A stretch of 44,318 nt of DNA from Chitinispirillia bacterium (GTDB lineage Bacteria; Fibrobacterota; Chitinivibrionia; Chitinivibrionales; Chitinispirillaceae), in NCBI GenBank assembly GCA_009786575.1, contig WQRV01000005.1, forward strand, positions 274 to 44,591. The letters are read 5' to 3'. The position numbers were made by a program, and so were the translations under genes. Under the pieces are notes generated by a model. That model saw only the letters and a list, made by a program, of their open reading frames with translations. It was not told the DNA's origin and ran no database searches. This document shows positions 34,223 through 42,918 of the stretch, piece after piece. The first letter of the stretch is position 1, and the number at the start of each line of letters is the position of its first letter.

Positions 34223-34324
34223 TGAAGAAACGGTTAAATATTATACCCGCGCCGCTTTGCAACTGTACGGCAGCCGTGATGCTGCAGGCCGGCGCGGATA
34301 TAATATTTAGCCGGTGAATCTATA
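34223..34324. repeat. Palindromic repeat family 1, copy D
   Basis: It starts TGAAGAAAC. Arms at 34231-34254 and 34290-34313 pair over 24 bp with two mismatches. The CAGCCGTGATG core is at 34271-34281 and the tail AATCTATA at 34317-34324. It lies between two minus-strand genes but in the same orientation as copies B and C, which precede plus-strand genes. Confidence 0.88.
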
Positions 34325-34331
34325 GTAAAGA

Positions 34332-34601
34332 TCAAATTTTGTGCATCGCGTTAAAGATGTCCTCGTGCTGGATCTTGATGGACATGCCGATCTGCGCCCC
34401 GAGTTCGTCGAGCGAGCCGGATATCTCCGAAAACTTCTTCGAGCACTTGCTCACGTCTACCAGCATGATCATGTGGAAGTACTCCTTCAGGATCGACTGG
34501 CTGATGTCCAAGACGTTTATGTCAATGGAATACAGGAGTCCCGACACCTTGGCGATGATGCCCATCCTGTCCATGCCTACGACCGAGACTATAGCCCTCA
34601 T
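34332..34601 (-). CDS. ACT-domain protein (UPF0237 type)
   Basis: 89 aa, a single ACT domain: MRAIVSVVGMDRMGIIAKVSGLL, NVLDISQSILKEYFHMIMLVDV and ELGAQIGMSIKIQHEDIFNAMHKI. This is the full family length, so a longer frame reaching 34811 was not used. ACT domains bind amino acids; the UPF0237/UPF0210 pair is conserved in many anaerobes and the ACT protein is presumed to sense a ligand for its partner. A GGAAGG-type ribosome site precedes the ATG and overlaps an inverted repeat with 34669-34676. Confidence 0.92.
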   Translation of the reverse strand: MRAIVSVVGMDRMGIIAKVSGLLYSIDINVLDISQSILKEYFHMIMLVDVSKCSKKFSEISGSLDELGAQIGMSIKIQHEDIFNAMHKI

Positions 34602-34609
34602 TATAAATA

Positions 34610-34683
34610 TCCCGCCTTCCGGTTTATGGGTTGATGGATAAATATATGTTTTGGGCGGGATTTTTTTGTAATTTTTTGATATT
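34610..34683. other. Inverted repeat in the leader of the ACT gene
   Basis: ATCCCGCC near 34608-34616 pairs with GGCGGGAT near 34656-34663, and the latter is followed by a T-run on the plus strand. On the minus strand the proximal arm overlaps the ribosome site of the ACT gene, so it could limit its translation, or it may be a plus-strand terminator. Nothing else is seen in the 184-nt gap. Confidence 0.35.
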
Positions 34684-34785
34684 TCTGGTTTATAGCAGGA
34701 ACAGGCGGGCTGCGGGCCGCAGCGGTACCGGTGAGGTTGGTTTTTCGGCCCTGCCGGGCGGTTACCGCAACACCAATGGCAACTT

Positions 34786-36012
34786 CTACAGCAGCAGCCA
34801 CTCCGCCACATTGAGCTTGCGAATGCCGTTGTAGACCGGGTTAAGGTCTATGTCTGTTGTAAGCAGGTACTTGGGGTTGGAGTCTTTGACCGCGTTCAGC
34901 GGCGCGAGCTCCCTTTGAAGCGTCTCTTCCGCCATAGCAGTCCAGGCGACCTGATAGTATGAGGTGTAGCCGTCGTGGTCGGTGACTACGAAATCGATCT
35001 CCTTGTTGTTGATCTTGCCAACATAGACATCCCTGTTACGGCGCAGCAACTCGAAATAGACGATGTTCTCTAACCAGTGTGAGATATTTTTTCTCATGTC
35101 GCGCCTCAGCCGAACCTTGCGGAAGCAGGGGTCTACGAGGTAGTACTTGTTGAGCGTTTGCAGCAGCCCCTTGCCCTTGATTTCGTAGCGCGGTACCTTG
35201 TAGAGCAGGAACGCGTCGCAGAGCGCGTCAAGGTATCTGGCCACGGTCTTGTGGTCTACCGCGGTGCCGTGGGTACGGAGCGTGTTGGAGATTGAAAACG
35301 GTGAAACAAATGAGCCGACCGAGTCGAACACGAAATCAATAATTTTATTAAAATCGTGCTTGTCCTTGACATTTAAGCGCTGAAATATATCTTTTTCTAT
35401 TATAGTGTCAAGTACGCCTCTCATAAAATCATCGGCTTGCTTCTGGGTGATGCTTTTCTGTGTGTGATATTCGGGGATACCCCCTTCAACTACGTAATTC
35501 CCAAAACTTTCATTTTTTGATAAGTTTTGGGAATTCAGATACGTAAATTCATAAAATTCAATGAATTGCAACGGCAAAACGTGGATTTTTACGTATCTGC
35601 CGGTAAGTAGGGTAGCCAGCTCGCCGGAAAGCAGGTAAGCGTTTGATCCTGTTATATATACGTCGCAGTTCTTCTTGATGAAGAGGCCGTCTACCAGGCG
35701 CTGGAAAGTGTCTATATTTTGCACTTCGTCGAGGAAAACGTAGTTCATTTTATCGGGCGACAGGCGCACCTTTATGTGGTCGTAGATATCCTTCCATCCG
35801 CCTATGGTATAAAGATCGGGGTCTTCAAAGTTATAGAAATGTATTTGCTCCTGCCCGGCACCCGTTTTAAGGAGTTCGCCGGAGAACATCTGCAACAGGG
35901 TAGACTTCCCGCAGCGGCGCACGCCGGTTATGACCTTTATCAGATTCTGGTCTTTAAGGTTGCGCAGGGTCTGCATGTACTGCTTGCGTTCTATCAGCCG
36001 TTTGGTTTCCAT
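34786..36012 (-). CDS. AAA ATPase with DUF4143 / PD-(D/E)XK-like C-terminus
   Basis: 408 aa from the ATG at 36012; the frame continues to a GTG at 36048 without a ribosome site, and the start is uncertain. The Walker A motif is ITGVRRCGKST near residue 25 and Walker B is NYVFLDEVQNI. ITGSNAYLLSGELATLLTGRYV is the sensor-like block of this family. The C-terminal DUF4143 part (YYLVDPCFRKVR, ENIVYFELLRRNRDVYVGKINNKEIDFVV, then YYQVAW) has the acidic and Gln positions of a PD-(D/E)XK fold. Genes of this kind are multicopy and mobile in many anaerobes; the function is unknown, with speculation about toxin or defence roles. Confidence 0.85.
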   Translation of the reverse strand: METKRLIERKQYMQTLRNLKDQNLIKVITGVRRCGKSTLLQMFSGELLKTGAGQEQIHFYNFEDPDLYTIGGWKDIYDHIKVRLSPDKMNYVFLDEVQNIDTFQRLVDGLFIKKNCDVYITGSNAYLLSGELATLLTGRYVKIHVLPLQFIEFYEFTYLNSQNLSKNESFGNYVVEGGIPEYHTQKSITQKQADDFMRGVLDTIIEKDIFQRLNVKDKHDFNKIIDFVFDSVGSFVSPFSISNTLRTHGTAVDHKTVARYLDALCDAFLLYKVPRYEIKGKGLLQTLNKYYLVDPCFRKVRLRRDMRKNISHWLENIVYFELLRRNRDVYVGKINNKEIDFVVTDHDGYTSYYQVAWTAMAEETLQRELAPLNAVKDSNPKYLLTTDIDLNPVYNGIRKLNVAEWLLL

Positions 36013-36139
36013 AGCAGGAATATACATTACGCCGTTGACGTAAGCCACTACTTAAAACGCGCATGGGAGCCCCATTGGCAAGATGCGTGCAAGGCGGATA
36101 CCGGGCGTAAATCCCCGTAAATAAAATAAAGGTTGCATT

Positions 36140-36168
36140 TTGAAGCGGATAGGGATATATTATATATT
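36140..36168 (+). promoter_or_regulatory. Predicted promoter of the M6 protease gene
   Basis: TTGAAG at 36140-36145, a 17-nt spacer and TATATT at 36163-36168, about 50 nt upstream of the ATG at 36219. Confidence 0.4.
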
Positions 36169-36218
36169 ATGGATATTATCCCAAAATCGCGAAACCTGTA
36201 ATTGCAGGGGAGGCCGCT

Positions 36219-39200
36219 ATGGTCTGTCGGACCCGTTTATTTGCATTTTTGATGTCGCTGGCGCTGTTGGGGGCCGCAACCGTTGCCGCCGCGCCGTACA
36301 ACGGCGAGGAGTTTACCTTCAGCCAGCCCGACGGATCGGAGGTCAGGGTGCTTCTATGGGGCGACGAGTTCCACATAGACGCCGAGAGCCCCGACGGCTA
36401 CACGCTTATCCGCGGCGAAGACGGGTGGATCTGCTACGCAAGGCTCTCCGCCGGCGGGTCGGAGTACGTCTCGACCGGAATCCGCTATACGGGGGCTGCC
36501 CGCGCGCCCGGCGTGGAGCGTAGGCTGCGCATAAATAAGGAGTCTTTCGATAAGAAGCACCGCCGGAACAGGGAGGCGGTGGGGTACGACAACGCCGAGA
36601 TGGTGCCGGAGGACAGGCGCCGCGGGCCCGTCCCCCCTGGAGTTGCCCCCGCCCCGGCCGAGGCCAAGGTTATGATGGGTTTAGCGGTGCTCATAAACTT
36701 CCCCGACCAGCCGGTATCGACCGTGTCGATTTCGGATATGACGGATTTCTTCAACAGGGAGGGCGGGTTCAAGGGTACGAACGCAGCCGGTTCGGTCCGC
36801 GACTACTTTTTGGACGTCTCGTCCGGGACGCTTGACTACAGCAACGTCGTGGCGCCGTTCGTTACCGTAGACAACCCGAGGGCTTTTTACGACGACGGCC
36901 AGACGGGTTACAAACAGGTCCCAACGCTTATTACGCACGCGCTCACCAGGATAAAAGCCCTCGCGGAGAGCGGGCAGATCGACCTGAGCGGCCTTTCCAC
37001 CGAAGGCAACAACAACACGGTAATGGCGCTCAACATCTATTACGCCGGGGCATCGCCCGCCACGTGGGCGACAGGGATCTGGCCGCATCAGGGGACATAC
37101 AGCAACAATAGCTTTACAATATCGGTTGGCGGCAAGACCATAAGGTTCGGGCGCTACCAGATGGCCTCACTGGGGACCACCAGCAACCCGCCGGGGATCG
37201 GGACCACCGTGCACGAAAACGGCCACTTGATTATGAGATGGCCGGATCTGTACAACTACGATAACACCGTTACGAACGTAGTGTCGGGCTATTGCATAAT
37301 GAGTTCGTCCAACGGTTCCAACCCCCAGCCGCCCAACCCCCATTTCAAGGATTTGGCCGGATGGGTAGACATGACCGAGATCACCAACATGAACGCGGTG
37401 CTTACGCACACCGCCAACGCCAATACGGCGTACAAATTCGTAAGGAACACCCAGGAGAGCTACATGATCGAGGCGCGCAGGCGCACGGGGCGCAGCGCCA
37501 ATATTCCCGGAGAGGGGCTTATAATATGGCATATCCATACGAATGGCGTAAATACGGCCCTCAACTCCCAAAGGCCGTACCCGCTTGTAAAGGTTGTGCA
37601 GGCTAACCTTGCTACAAGCACGACGGCCGCTTTCCCGGCGGCCCCTACCGCAAACGCGCCTTTCCGCTCAGGCGGCGGCAGCAACAATACCGAGTTCCAC
37701 AGCGCCTCCTCGCCCCCTGCCCGCTACCACGACGGGACGAACTCGCCCATGAGGGTCACCGAGGTAAGCCAGCTCGGCAACACTATGTCGTTTCGGATAG
37801 GCAACGAAACCGGCGGCCCGCCCACATACCTCATAGATGTCGTGAACGGGACCATGGGGACAGGGCTCTACCCGGTCGATACCACCGTCCGCATCGGCGC
37901 GCTCGCCGCAAACGCCGCCGGGCACGGATTCGTCCGCTGGTCCTCCGATACCCTCACGCCGGCGCTTGTACCTGCAAATATATACGCTTGCACTACTACG
38001 GTGAAGACGGTTGCGAGGAACGTCTCCGTTGCCGCCAACTACGGCCGCATAATCAGCCTGCCCGGCACATTTGAGGCCGATACCGCCGGGTTCGCGAACG
38101 GTATCTCGAGCCAGAGCAATACAAGCGCGTCGGGCGGCAGGATCGCCAGGGGCACCGCCGCTGGCAACTTCGCCGAGTATTTAGTTGACGTTACGGCTGC
38201 CGGAAACTACAACCTTTCCTACAGGGTGGCGGGGGCCAGCGGGAACACAAGCCCCGGCAGGTTCGTGCTTAAAGACGTGACGAACAACGTCGTATTCGAT
38301 ACCGTCGCCATACCCGCCGGCGGCACCGCCATGCGGACTATAGAGGGGGCGGCCGCGGCCCTCAAAGCCGGCAGGGCGGTATGGCGTCTGGAGATTCTCG
38401 CCGCTACGGCTAACATCAATATAGACTGGATCGAGGCGGACAACGGCCCGCGCCGCTACGACCTCACGGTCACCGGCGGCACCGGTAGCGGGAACTACAT
38501 TGCAGACACAACCGTTACCATAGCCGCCCCGCCGGCGAATACCGCCGGCCGCACGTTCATGCGCTGGAACGACGCCGACACGGCAACGCTTGGCAGAGTG
38601 GCGGATATATACGCCTGCACGACGGCTTACAAAACCCGCCCCACGGCTTCCACGGTCGCTTCGGTCTACGCCCGCTCCTTCCCGCTGCCGGGCATTGTAG
38701 AAGCCGACACGTTTGGGCTGGCGAAAGGGTTCCCCGGCAGCCAGAGCGTTACCGGGGCGTCGGGCGGCAGGGTCGCGCGGATACGCGACTCAAGCTTGTT
38801 CGCCGAGTATGTAGTAGACATACAGGCCGGCGGCGTCTACAAACTGTCGTACGGCATACAGACCGGCACGGCGACCGCGGGCAGGTTCCGCATACTCGAC
38901 ATGACGAACGGCGGCATCACATTAGACTCGGTGATAGTCCCCACATCAACCAGCACGCGCCTGCAGGCTATTGAAGGGAATGAAGTTACCCTAAGCAAGG
39001 GCAAGGCGGTATGGCGCTTAGAGCCTTTGGGCGGGAACTACGCCATAGACACGATCGGCGCGGCGTTCCAGCATACGGCGCCGGTCCGCGCCGCCGCGGC
39101 CCGCGCACCGCTTACTTACGACCTTAAGGCGGTCTCCTCCGGCAGCATCCGGTTCGCGGTGCCGGGTTCGGAGCGGGTTAGCCTGAAAATGTACGACATC

Positions 39201-39362
39201 CGCGGCAGGATGGTAGCCGTGCTGCACGACGGCGTGAAGGGCCCCGGCGTCTACAGCGTCAACCTCGCGACGCGCCCCGGCGGCCTCAGCCAGGGGGTGT
39301 ACATCGTGAGGATGAGGAGCCAGTCGTACACAAAGGACGTGAGGCTAAACTACCGCAGATAG
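36219..39362 (+). CDS. Large secreted M6-family metalloprotease with repeated carbohydrate-binding-like domains
   Basis: 1047 aa. GGGGAGG precedes the ATG. The signal peptide ends near residue 25 (VAAAP). An M6 propeptide-like domain (FSQPDGSEVRVLLWGDEF) precedes the protease core, where VHENGHLIMRWPDLYNY at about 331-347 is the zinc motif HExxH with the M6-type PDLY. Two InlB/bacterial-repeat-like segments occur (YLIDVVNGTMGTG; YDLTVTGGTGSG), each followed by a CBM6/35-like beta domain (LPGTFEADTAGFANG near 610; LPGIVEADTFGLAKG near 825). The end is a sorting-type tail (SLKMYDIRGRMVAVL, GVYIVRMRS) with a basic finish. It is probably surface-attached or released, with the binding domains holding it on a glycan. 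Confidence 0.9.
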   Translation: MVCRTRLFAFLMSLALLGAATVAAAPYNGEEFTFSQPDGSEVRVLLWGDEFHIDAESPDGYTLIRGEDGWICYARLSAGGSEYVSTGIRYTGAARAPGVERRLRINKESFDKKHRRNREAVGYDNAEMVPEDRRRGPVPPGVAPAPAEAKVMMGLAVLINFPDQPVSTVSISDMTDFFNREGGFKGTNAAGSVRDYFLDVSSGTLDYSNVVAPFVTVDNPRAFYDDGQTGYKQVPTLITHALTRIKALAESGQIDLSGLSTEGNNNTVMALNIYYAGASPATWATGIWPHQGTYSNNSFTISVGGKTIRFGRYQMASLGTTSNPPGIGTTVHENGHLIMRWPDLYNYDNTVTNVVSGYCIMSSSNGSNPQPPNPHFKDLAGWVDMTEITNMNAVLTHTANANTAYKFVRNTQESYMIEARRRTGRSANIPGEGLIIWHIHTNGVNTALNSQRPYPLVKVVQANLATSTTAAFPAAPTANAPFRSGGGSNNTEFHSASSPPARYHDGTNSPMRVTEVSQLGNTMSFRIGNETGGPPTYLIDVVNGTMGTGLYPVDTTVRIGALAANAAGHGFVRWSSDTLTPALVPANIYACTTTVKTVARNVSVAANYGRIISLPGTFEADTAGFANGISSQSNTSASGGRIARGTAAGNFAEYLVDVTAAGNYNLSYRVAGASGNTSPGRFVLKDVTNNVVFDTVAIPAGGTAMRTIEGAAAALKAGRAVWRLEILAATANINIDWIEADNGPRRYDLTVTGGTGSGNYIADTTVTIAAPPANTAGRTFMRWNDADTATLGRVADIYACTTAYKTRPTASTVASVYARSFPLPGIVEADTFGLAKGFPGSQSVTGASGGRVARIRDSSLFAEYVVDIQAGGVYKLSYGIQTGTATAGRFRILDMTNGGITLDSVIVPTSTSTRLQAIEGNEVTLSKGKAVWRLEPLGGNYAIDTIGAAFQHTAPVRAAAARAPLTYDLKAVSSGSIRFAVPGSERVSLKMYDIRGRMVAVLHDGVKGPGVYSVNLATRPGGLSQGVYIVRMRSQSYTKDVRLNYRR

Positions 39363-39372
39363 TTTGGAGTGT

Positions 39373-39428
39373 GGGGTTTGGAGTGTGGAGTTGTTGACGT
39401 TAACTCCAAACTCCACACTCCAAACCCC
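39373..39428. repeat. Perfect 20-bp inverted repeat with a 16-nt loop
   Basis: GGGGTTTGGAGTGTGGAGTT at 39373-39392 pairs without mismatch with 39409-39428. Both arms are built from TTTGGAGTGTGG-like units. It lies between the M6 protease stop and the next gene and may act as a transcription stop, though no T-run follows. Confidence 0.8.
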
Positions 39429-39465
39429 AAACCTTATTAAGGTTGCATAATTCAGGATAAAACGC

Positions 39466-40170
39466 ATGGACATCCCCCCCCATTTGCTTAATGAGCACTA
39501 CGATGACCGTTATTTTGACGTTCTCGATGCCATCGACGAGGCGCGGCAGATATACATCGGCAACTCAAGCATCGCCGCCCGCCTCAAATCCATGCCCCCA
39601 AACGCCCGGCGCATGGCGATAGGGGAGACGGGTTTCGGCGCGGGCCGGTTGGTCGTCGCGCTTATGGACGCTCTGGAGGACGCCGGCGTCGAGGGCGCGG
39701 AGATCGACTACCGCTCGGTGGAGCTGCACCCCCTCCCCGCTCGCAGGATGGAGGCCATCCTCGGGGAGTTCCGCGGCCGCTCTGATACCACCGACCGCCA
39801 CATCAATCTGGTGGCAGCGGCTTACGCGGGGATTGACACGTCAATACCCGGATGGCACGGCGCGCAGATCGCCGGCGGCTTCGGGACGGTCGCCCTAAAC
39901 ATCTATATAGGCGAGGCGCTGGACATGGTAGCCGCCCTTCCCGCCCCCCGCGACGCATGGTTTTTAGACGGCCACTCCCCCAAAAAGAACCCTCAAATGT
40001 GGCGCGCTGAGCTTATGTGGGCGGTCGGCGGGGCCACGAAAGCCGGCGGCACCGTTACCACATTCACGGTAGCCGGCCAGGTCAGGCGGAACCTTGAGGC
40101 GGCGGGCTTTAGCATCGAAAAAGTCCCGGGCCGCGGCGTCAAAAAAGAGGCTTTATACGGAATAATGTAA
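39466..40170 (+). CDS. MnmD-like tRNA 5-methylaminomethyl-2-thiouridine methyltransferase
   Basis: 234 aa with AGGA 8 nt upstream of the ATG. It has the DUF752/MnmD pattern: DRYFDVLDAIDEARQIYIGNS, the SAM motif IGETGFGAGR near residue 51, YRSVELHPL, DAWFLDGHSPKKNPQMW, and TFTVAGQVRRNLEAAGFSIEKVPGRGVKKEAL. It lacks the FAD-dependent half found in fused MnmC. It would finish the mnm5s2U34 modification of tRNA anticodons after MnmE/MnmG. Confidence 0.88.
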   Translation: MDIPPHLLNEHYDDRYFDVLDAIDEARQIYIGNSSIAARLKSMPPNARRMAIGETGFGAGRLVVALMDALEDAGVEGAEIDYRSVELHPLPARRMEAILGEFRGRSDTTDRHINLVAAAYAGIDTSIPGWHGAQIAGGFGTVALNIYIGEALDMVAALPAPRDAWFLDGHSPKKNPQMWRAELMWAVGGATKAGGTVTTFTVAGQVRRNLEAAGFSIEKVPGRGVKKEALYGIM

Positions 40171-40253
40171 CGACCGGGCCAAAACCGCCCGGCAGTGCGC
40201 CGGGGCGGCCGGGGACGACGCCCGCCACCGTATAAAAAAGAAAAATTTGATTT

Positions 40254-40281
40254 TTGCGCTGTCGCAATCGTATATTATAAT
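40254..40281 (+). promoter_or_regulatory. Predicted promoter of the HAMP-like membrane protein gene
   Basis: TTGCGC at 40254-40259, a 16-nt spacer and a perfect TATAAT at 40276-40281, about 60 nt upstream of the ATG at 40343. Confidence 0.45.
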
Positions 40282-40342
40282 GAGGCGTAGGGGATATTGC
40301 CCCTCCGGGGTCAACACATTTTTGTTAGAAGAGGGCTGACAC

Positions 40343-40945
40343 ATGGCCAATAAGACCAAGTTTGTGCGCAAACCGTTCGGTAACTTTTTCATCAAAAAGT
40401 CGCTGCAGATGGGCCTAATTATGAAAGTCGTGACAGCCGCGCTGCTGTCGGTAGTGCTTTCGTCCGCCTCGCTTGTGTACGTATACTGGGACAGGTACGA
40501 TACGGTCGCCATATATATGTGGAATCAGGACAACAACAACCTCCAGAAAGAGAGCATCCTCGCCCTCATCCTCCCCACGCTCGGCATAAGCGCGGCGGTC
40601 TCCCTCATCGTGGCGCTCGGAATCGGCATGTACGCGTCCCGCAAGTTCGCGGTACCCATCTACAAAATCGAACAGTGGACCTCCATGCTGCTGCGCGGCC
40701 AGATGACCGCCATACTCAGATTCCGCGAGCAGGAAGAGATGAAAGACCTGTCGCAGCGGTGCAACGAACTGGGCGAGCACATGAGAGATATCCTGCTCGA
40801 TATCAAGGGCAAGGTTAAGGCCATGCAGGAGGCGGGGGTCAAGAGCCCGGAACTGGAGTCCATTATCTCAAAACTGGGAACCATGGAACTCAGCAACCAG
40901 CCCATCGAGATTCACGCGCCGGAGCCGGAACAGAAACAATCGTAA
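40343..40945 (+). CDS. Two-helix membrane protein with HAMP-like linker and no output domain
   Basis: 200 aa. A GAGGG site precedes the ATG. A basic N-terminus leads to TM1 (about residues 27-50), a short outer loop (about 20 residues), TM2 (about 70-95) and a HAMP-like segment (RKFAVPIYKIEQWTSMLLRGQMTAILRFREQEEMKDLSQRCNELGEH in outline: Pro in the first helix, RFREQEE before the second). A polar tail of 60 residues follows with no kinase, methyl-accepting or cyclase domain. The layout resembles the sensor half of a chemoreceptor or sensor kinase cut short. It could be a scaffold or a partner of a separate output protein. No close partner gene is seen. Confidence 0.68.
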   Translation: MANKTKFVRKPFGNFFIKKSLQMGLIMKVVTAALLSVVLSSASLVYVYWDRYDTVAIYMWNQDNNNLQKESILALILPTLGISAAVSLIVALGIGMYASRKFAVPIYKIEQWTSMLLRGQMTAILRFREQEEMKDLSQRCNELGEHMRDILLDIKGKVKAMQEAGVKSPELESIISKLGTMELSNQPIEIHAPEPEQKQS

Positions 40946-40957
40946 ATATCAGCGCCG

Positions 40958-41905
40958 TCACAAAGTATCTTGCAGAAAATCAATGCAATTCTGGTGCGTT
41001 GGTTTTGGTTTGAACGGATAAAGCTCCCACTCCTGGGAGGTCTCCATGGATTCGCCCTCTTGCAGCGTTTTATAGGGGGCGTGGTACTCTAATTCCGTTA
41101 AGGCGTCGGACTTGTTGTGGGTTATGCAGTTGTAAAATTCTACCAGCGCCTGCTCCGGGTGGATCAGTTTCGGCGAATGCTTCTTGAACCTTATTATTAG
41201 GGCCTGGGACGATACGAACGCCGCCATTGCCCCCTTGCTGGCGGGTATGAAGGCCTTGGCGGTGCGCTCCCTTTTGTTTTTGGACGGGGCGCGCGGCTCT
41301 ATAAAGCAGTAGCCCTGATCGTGTGAATAGTTGCTGATGTCAGCCTGTTCGCTCTCTGTCCCGTCAATCCGCACCTGCGCCATGGACTGCACCGGCGCGT
41401 AGCAGCGGGCGTAGCCGTCTACCCGCGTGTTCAGCCAAAGGTCCCACGATACCGGCTTGCGCCTTACGTTCTCCGCGGTTACGCTAAACAGAACCTTGCC
41501 GTCCCTTATGCTGACGGTCTTGATTAGCCGTATCCCGCTGAACTCGCTGTTGAGGCTCCGCATCACCACTTCCGTTTCGCTTCTGCTTAACACTTCGAAG
41601 TACCCGTTGTTGAGGTACGGGTCGGGCGGCCAGACGGCTTGGTCGCGGAGCATAGCCGGGCTTTTCGTCTGCTGCGCCCACCACTCGCTCTGCGGCCCGA
41701 CCCACACGATGTGCCCGTAATACGGCCGCCAGACCGGGTTGGCACCGAAACGCCTGCGGGACACAGGCGGCTCGTCCCACAGCTTCTCATCCGCCTTGAG
41801 GATGTTGGGCTTGCCGGCAATGCGCAGCAAAGCCACCATCCCGCCAATATCGGGCAAAACGCCCGCCTCAATTTTACCATCGGAAATTTTAATTAGTCTG
41901 TCCAT
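40958..41905 (-). CDS. DUF4380-like (mutarotase-fold) protein
   Basis: 315 aa, start at 41905 without a clear ribosome site. KISDGKIEAGVLPDIGGMVALLRI at the N-terminus and the VWVGPQSEWW, SVSIRDGKVLFSVTAENV-type strands match the beta-sandwich pattern of DUF4380, a galactose-mutarotase-like fold. No signal peptide is seen, so it is probably cytoplasmic. A role in sugar or glycan binding is possible. The family assignment is by pattern only. Confidence 0.6.
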   Translation of the reverse strand: MDRLIKISDGKIEAGVLPDIGGMVALLRIAGKPNILKADEKLWDEPPVSRRRFGANPVWRPYYGHIVWVGPQSEWWAQQTKSPAMLRDQAVWPPDPYLNNGYFEVLSRSETEVVMRSLNSEFSGIRLIKTVSIRDGKVLFSVTAENVRRKPVSWDLWLNTRVDGYARCYAPVQSMAQVRIDGTESEQADISNYSHDQGYCFIEPRAPSKNKRERTAKAFIPASKGAMAAFVSSQALIIRFKKHSPKLIHPEQALVEFYNCITHNKSDALTELEYHAPYKTLQEGESMETSQEWELYPFKPKPTHQNCIDFLQDTL

Positions 41906-41949
41906 AGTATTAATATATATTATGCGCAGATGTTTTTATTTTTTGACGT

Positions 41950-42915
41950 TTATATAACCCCAACAAGCTCCCGTACCCTGCTCATCGTCGCCGCCGCGAT
42001 CTTGCGCGCCTTATCCGCCCCGAGTTTCCGCATTTCGTTTACGTAGTCTAAATTGGCCGCAAGATCCCTGCGCTTCTCCCTAAACGGAGCGAAATAGGCC
42101 CAAAGCATCTCAAAAAGCTCTTTTTTTGCCTCCCCGTAGCCGTATCCGCCCGCCCGGAACCTCTGCGCCATATCTGCGGCCTTGCCGTCGTCCGCGAATA
42201 ACCTGTATATGCCGTAGATAATGCTCTTATCAGGGTCCTTCGGCTCCTCGACAGGGGTGGGGTCGGTCACTATCCCCATGATCTTCTTGCGCGTCGGCTT
42301 CTCCTCGCCGAAGATCTCCACCGTGTTGCCGTACGACTTCGACATCTTCTGCCCGTCGGTCCCCGGTATAGTGGCGATCTCCGCCGCGATCTCCGGCTCC
42401 GGCAGCGTGAACGCCTCGCCGTAGGCCGCGTTGAACTTTACGGCGATGTCGCGCGTCACCTCGACGTGCTGCTTCTGGTCGCGCCCCACCGGCACGAGGT
42501 TCGACTGGTACAAGAGGATATCCGCAGCCATCAGCACCGGGTACGAAAAAAGCCCGTGGTTCGCCGGGATGCCCCGGGCCTGCGCGTCTTTATACGCGTG
42601 GCACCGCTCGAGGAGGCCCACCGGCGTGACGTTGCAGAGGTACCACGTAAGCTCGGCCACCTCGGGGACGTCGGACTGCAGCCAAAAGACGGAACGCTTG
42701 GGGTCTATGCCGAGCGCCATCAGGTCGATCATCGCGTCTAAGGAGTTTTTGGCCATCTGCGGGCCGTCGAAAAGGGTAGTGAGGCTGTGCATATTGGCCA
42801 CGAAGCAGAAGAGCTGCCCGCGCTCTTGCGATTCCACCATAGGGCGGATCATCCCCAGGTAATTCCCTATGTGCAGCGTGCCAGACGGCTTGATCCCAGA
42901 CAATATCTTTAACAT
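41950..42915 (-). CDS. trpS: Tryptophanyl-tRNA synthetase
   Basis: 321 aa, full length for bacterial TrpRS. SGIKPSGTLHIGNYLGMIRP holds the HIGH-type motif (HIGN), and GTDGQKMSKSYGN holds KMSKS. Tryptophan-specific segments include DLMALGIDPKRSVFWLQSDVPEVAELTWYL and PVGRDQKQHVEVTRDIA. It joins tryptophan to its tRNA. It lies directly downstream of the anti-sigma gene (3-nt gap), so all three minus-strand genes could share a transcript. Confidence 0.96.
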   Translation of the reverse strand: MLKILSGIKPSGTLHIGNYLGMIRPMVESQERGQLFCFVANMHSLTTLFDGPQMAKNSLDAMIDLMALGIDPKRSVFWLQSDVPEVAELTWYLCNVTPVGLLERCHAYKDAQARGIPANHGLFSYPVLMAADILLYQSNLVPVGRDQKQHVEVTRDIAVKFNAAYGEAFTLPEPEIAAEIATIPGTDGQKMSKSYGNTVEIFGEEKPTRKKIMGIVTDPTPVEEPKDPDKSIIYGIYRLFADDGKAADMAQRFRAGGYGYGEAKKELFEMLWAYFAPFREKRRDLAANLDYVNEMRKLGADKARKIAAATMSRVRELVGVI

Positions 42916-42918
42916 ACG

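Noticed and set aside
34602-34811. N-terminal extension of the ACT protein
   Set aside because: The extension has no domain, is Cys/Arg/Gly-rich without homology, and the ACT fold begins at the Met at 34601.
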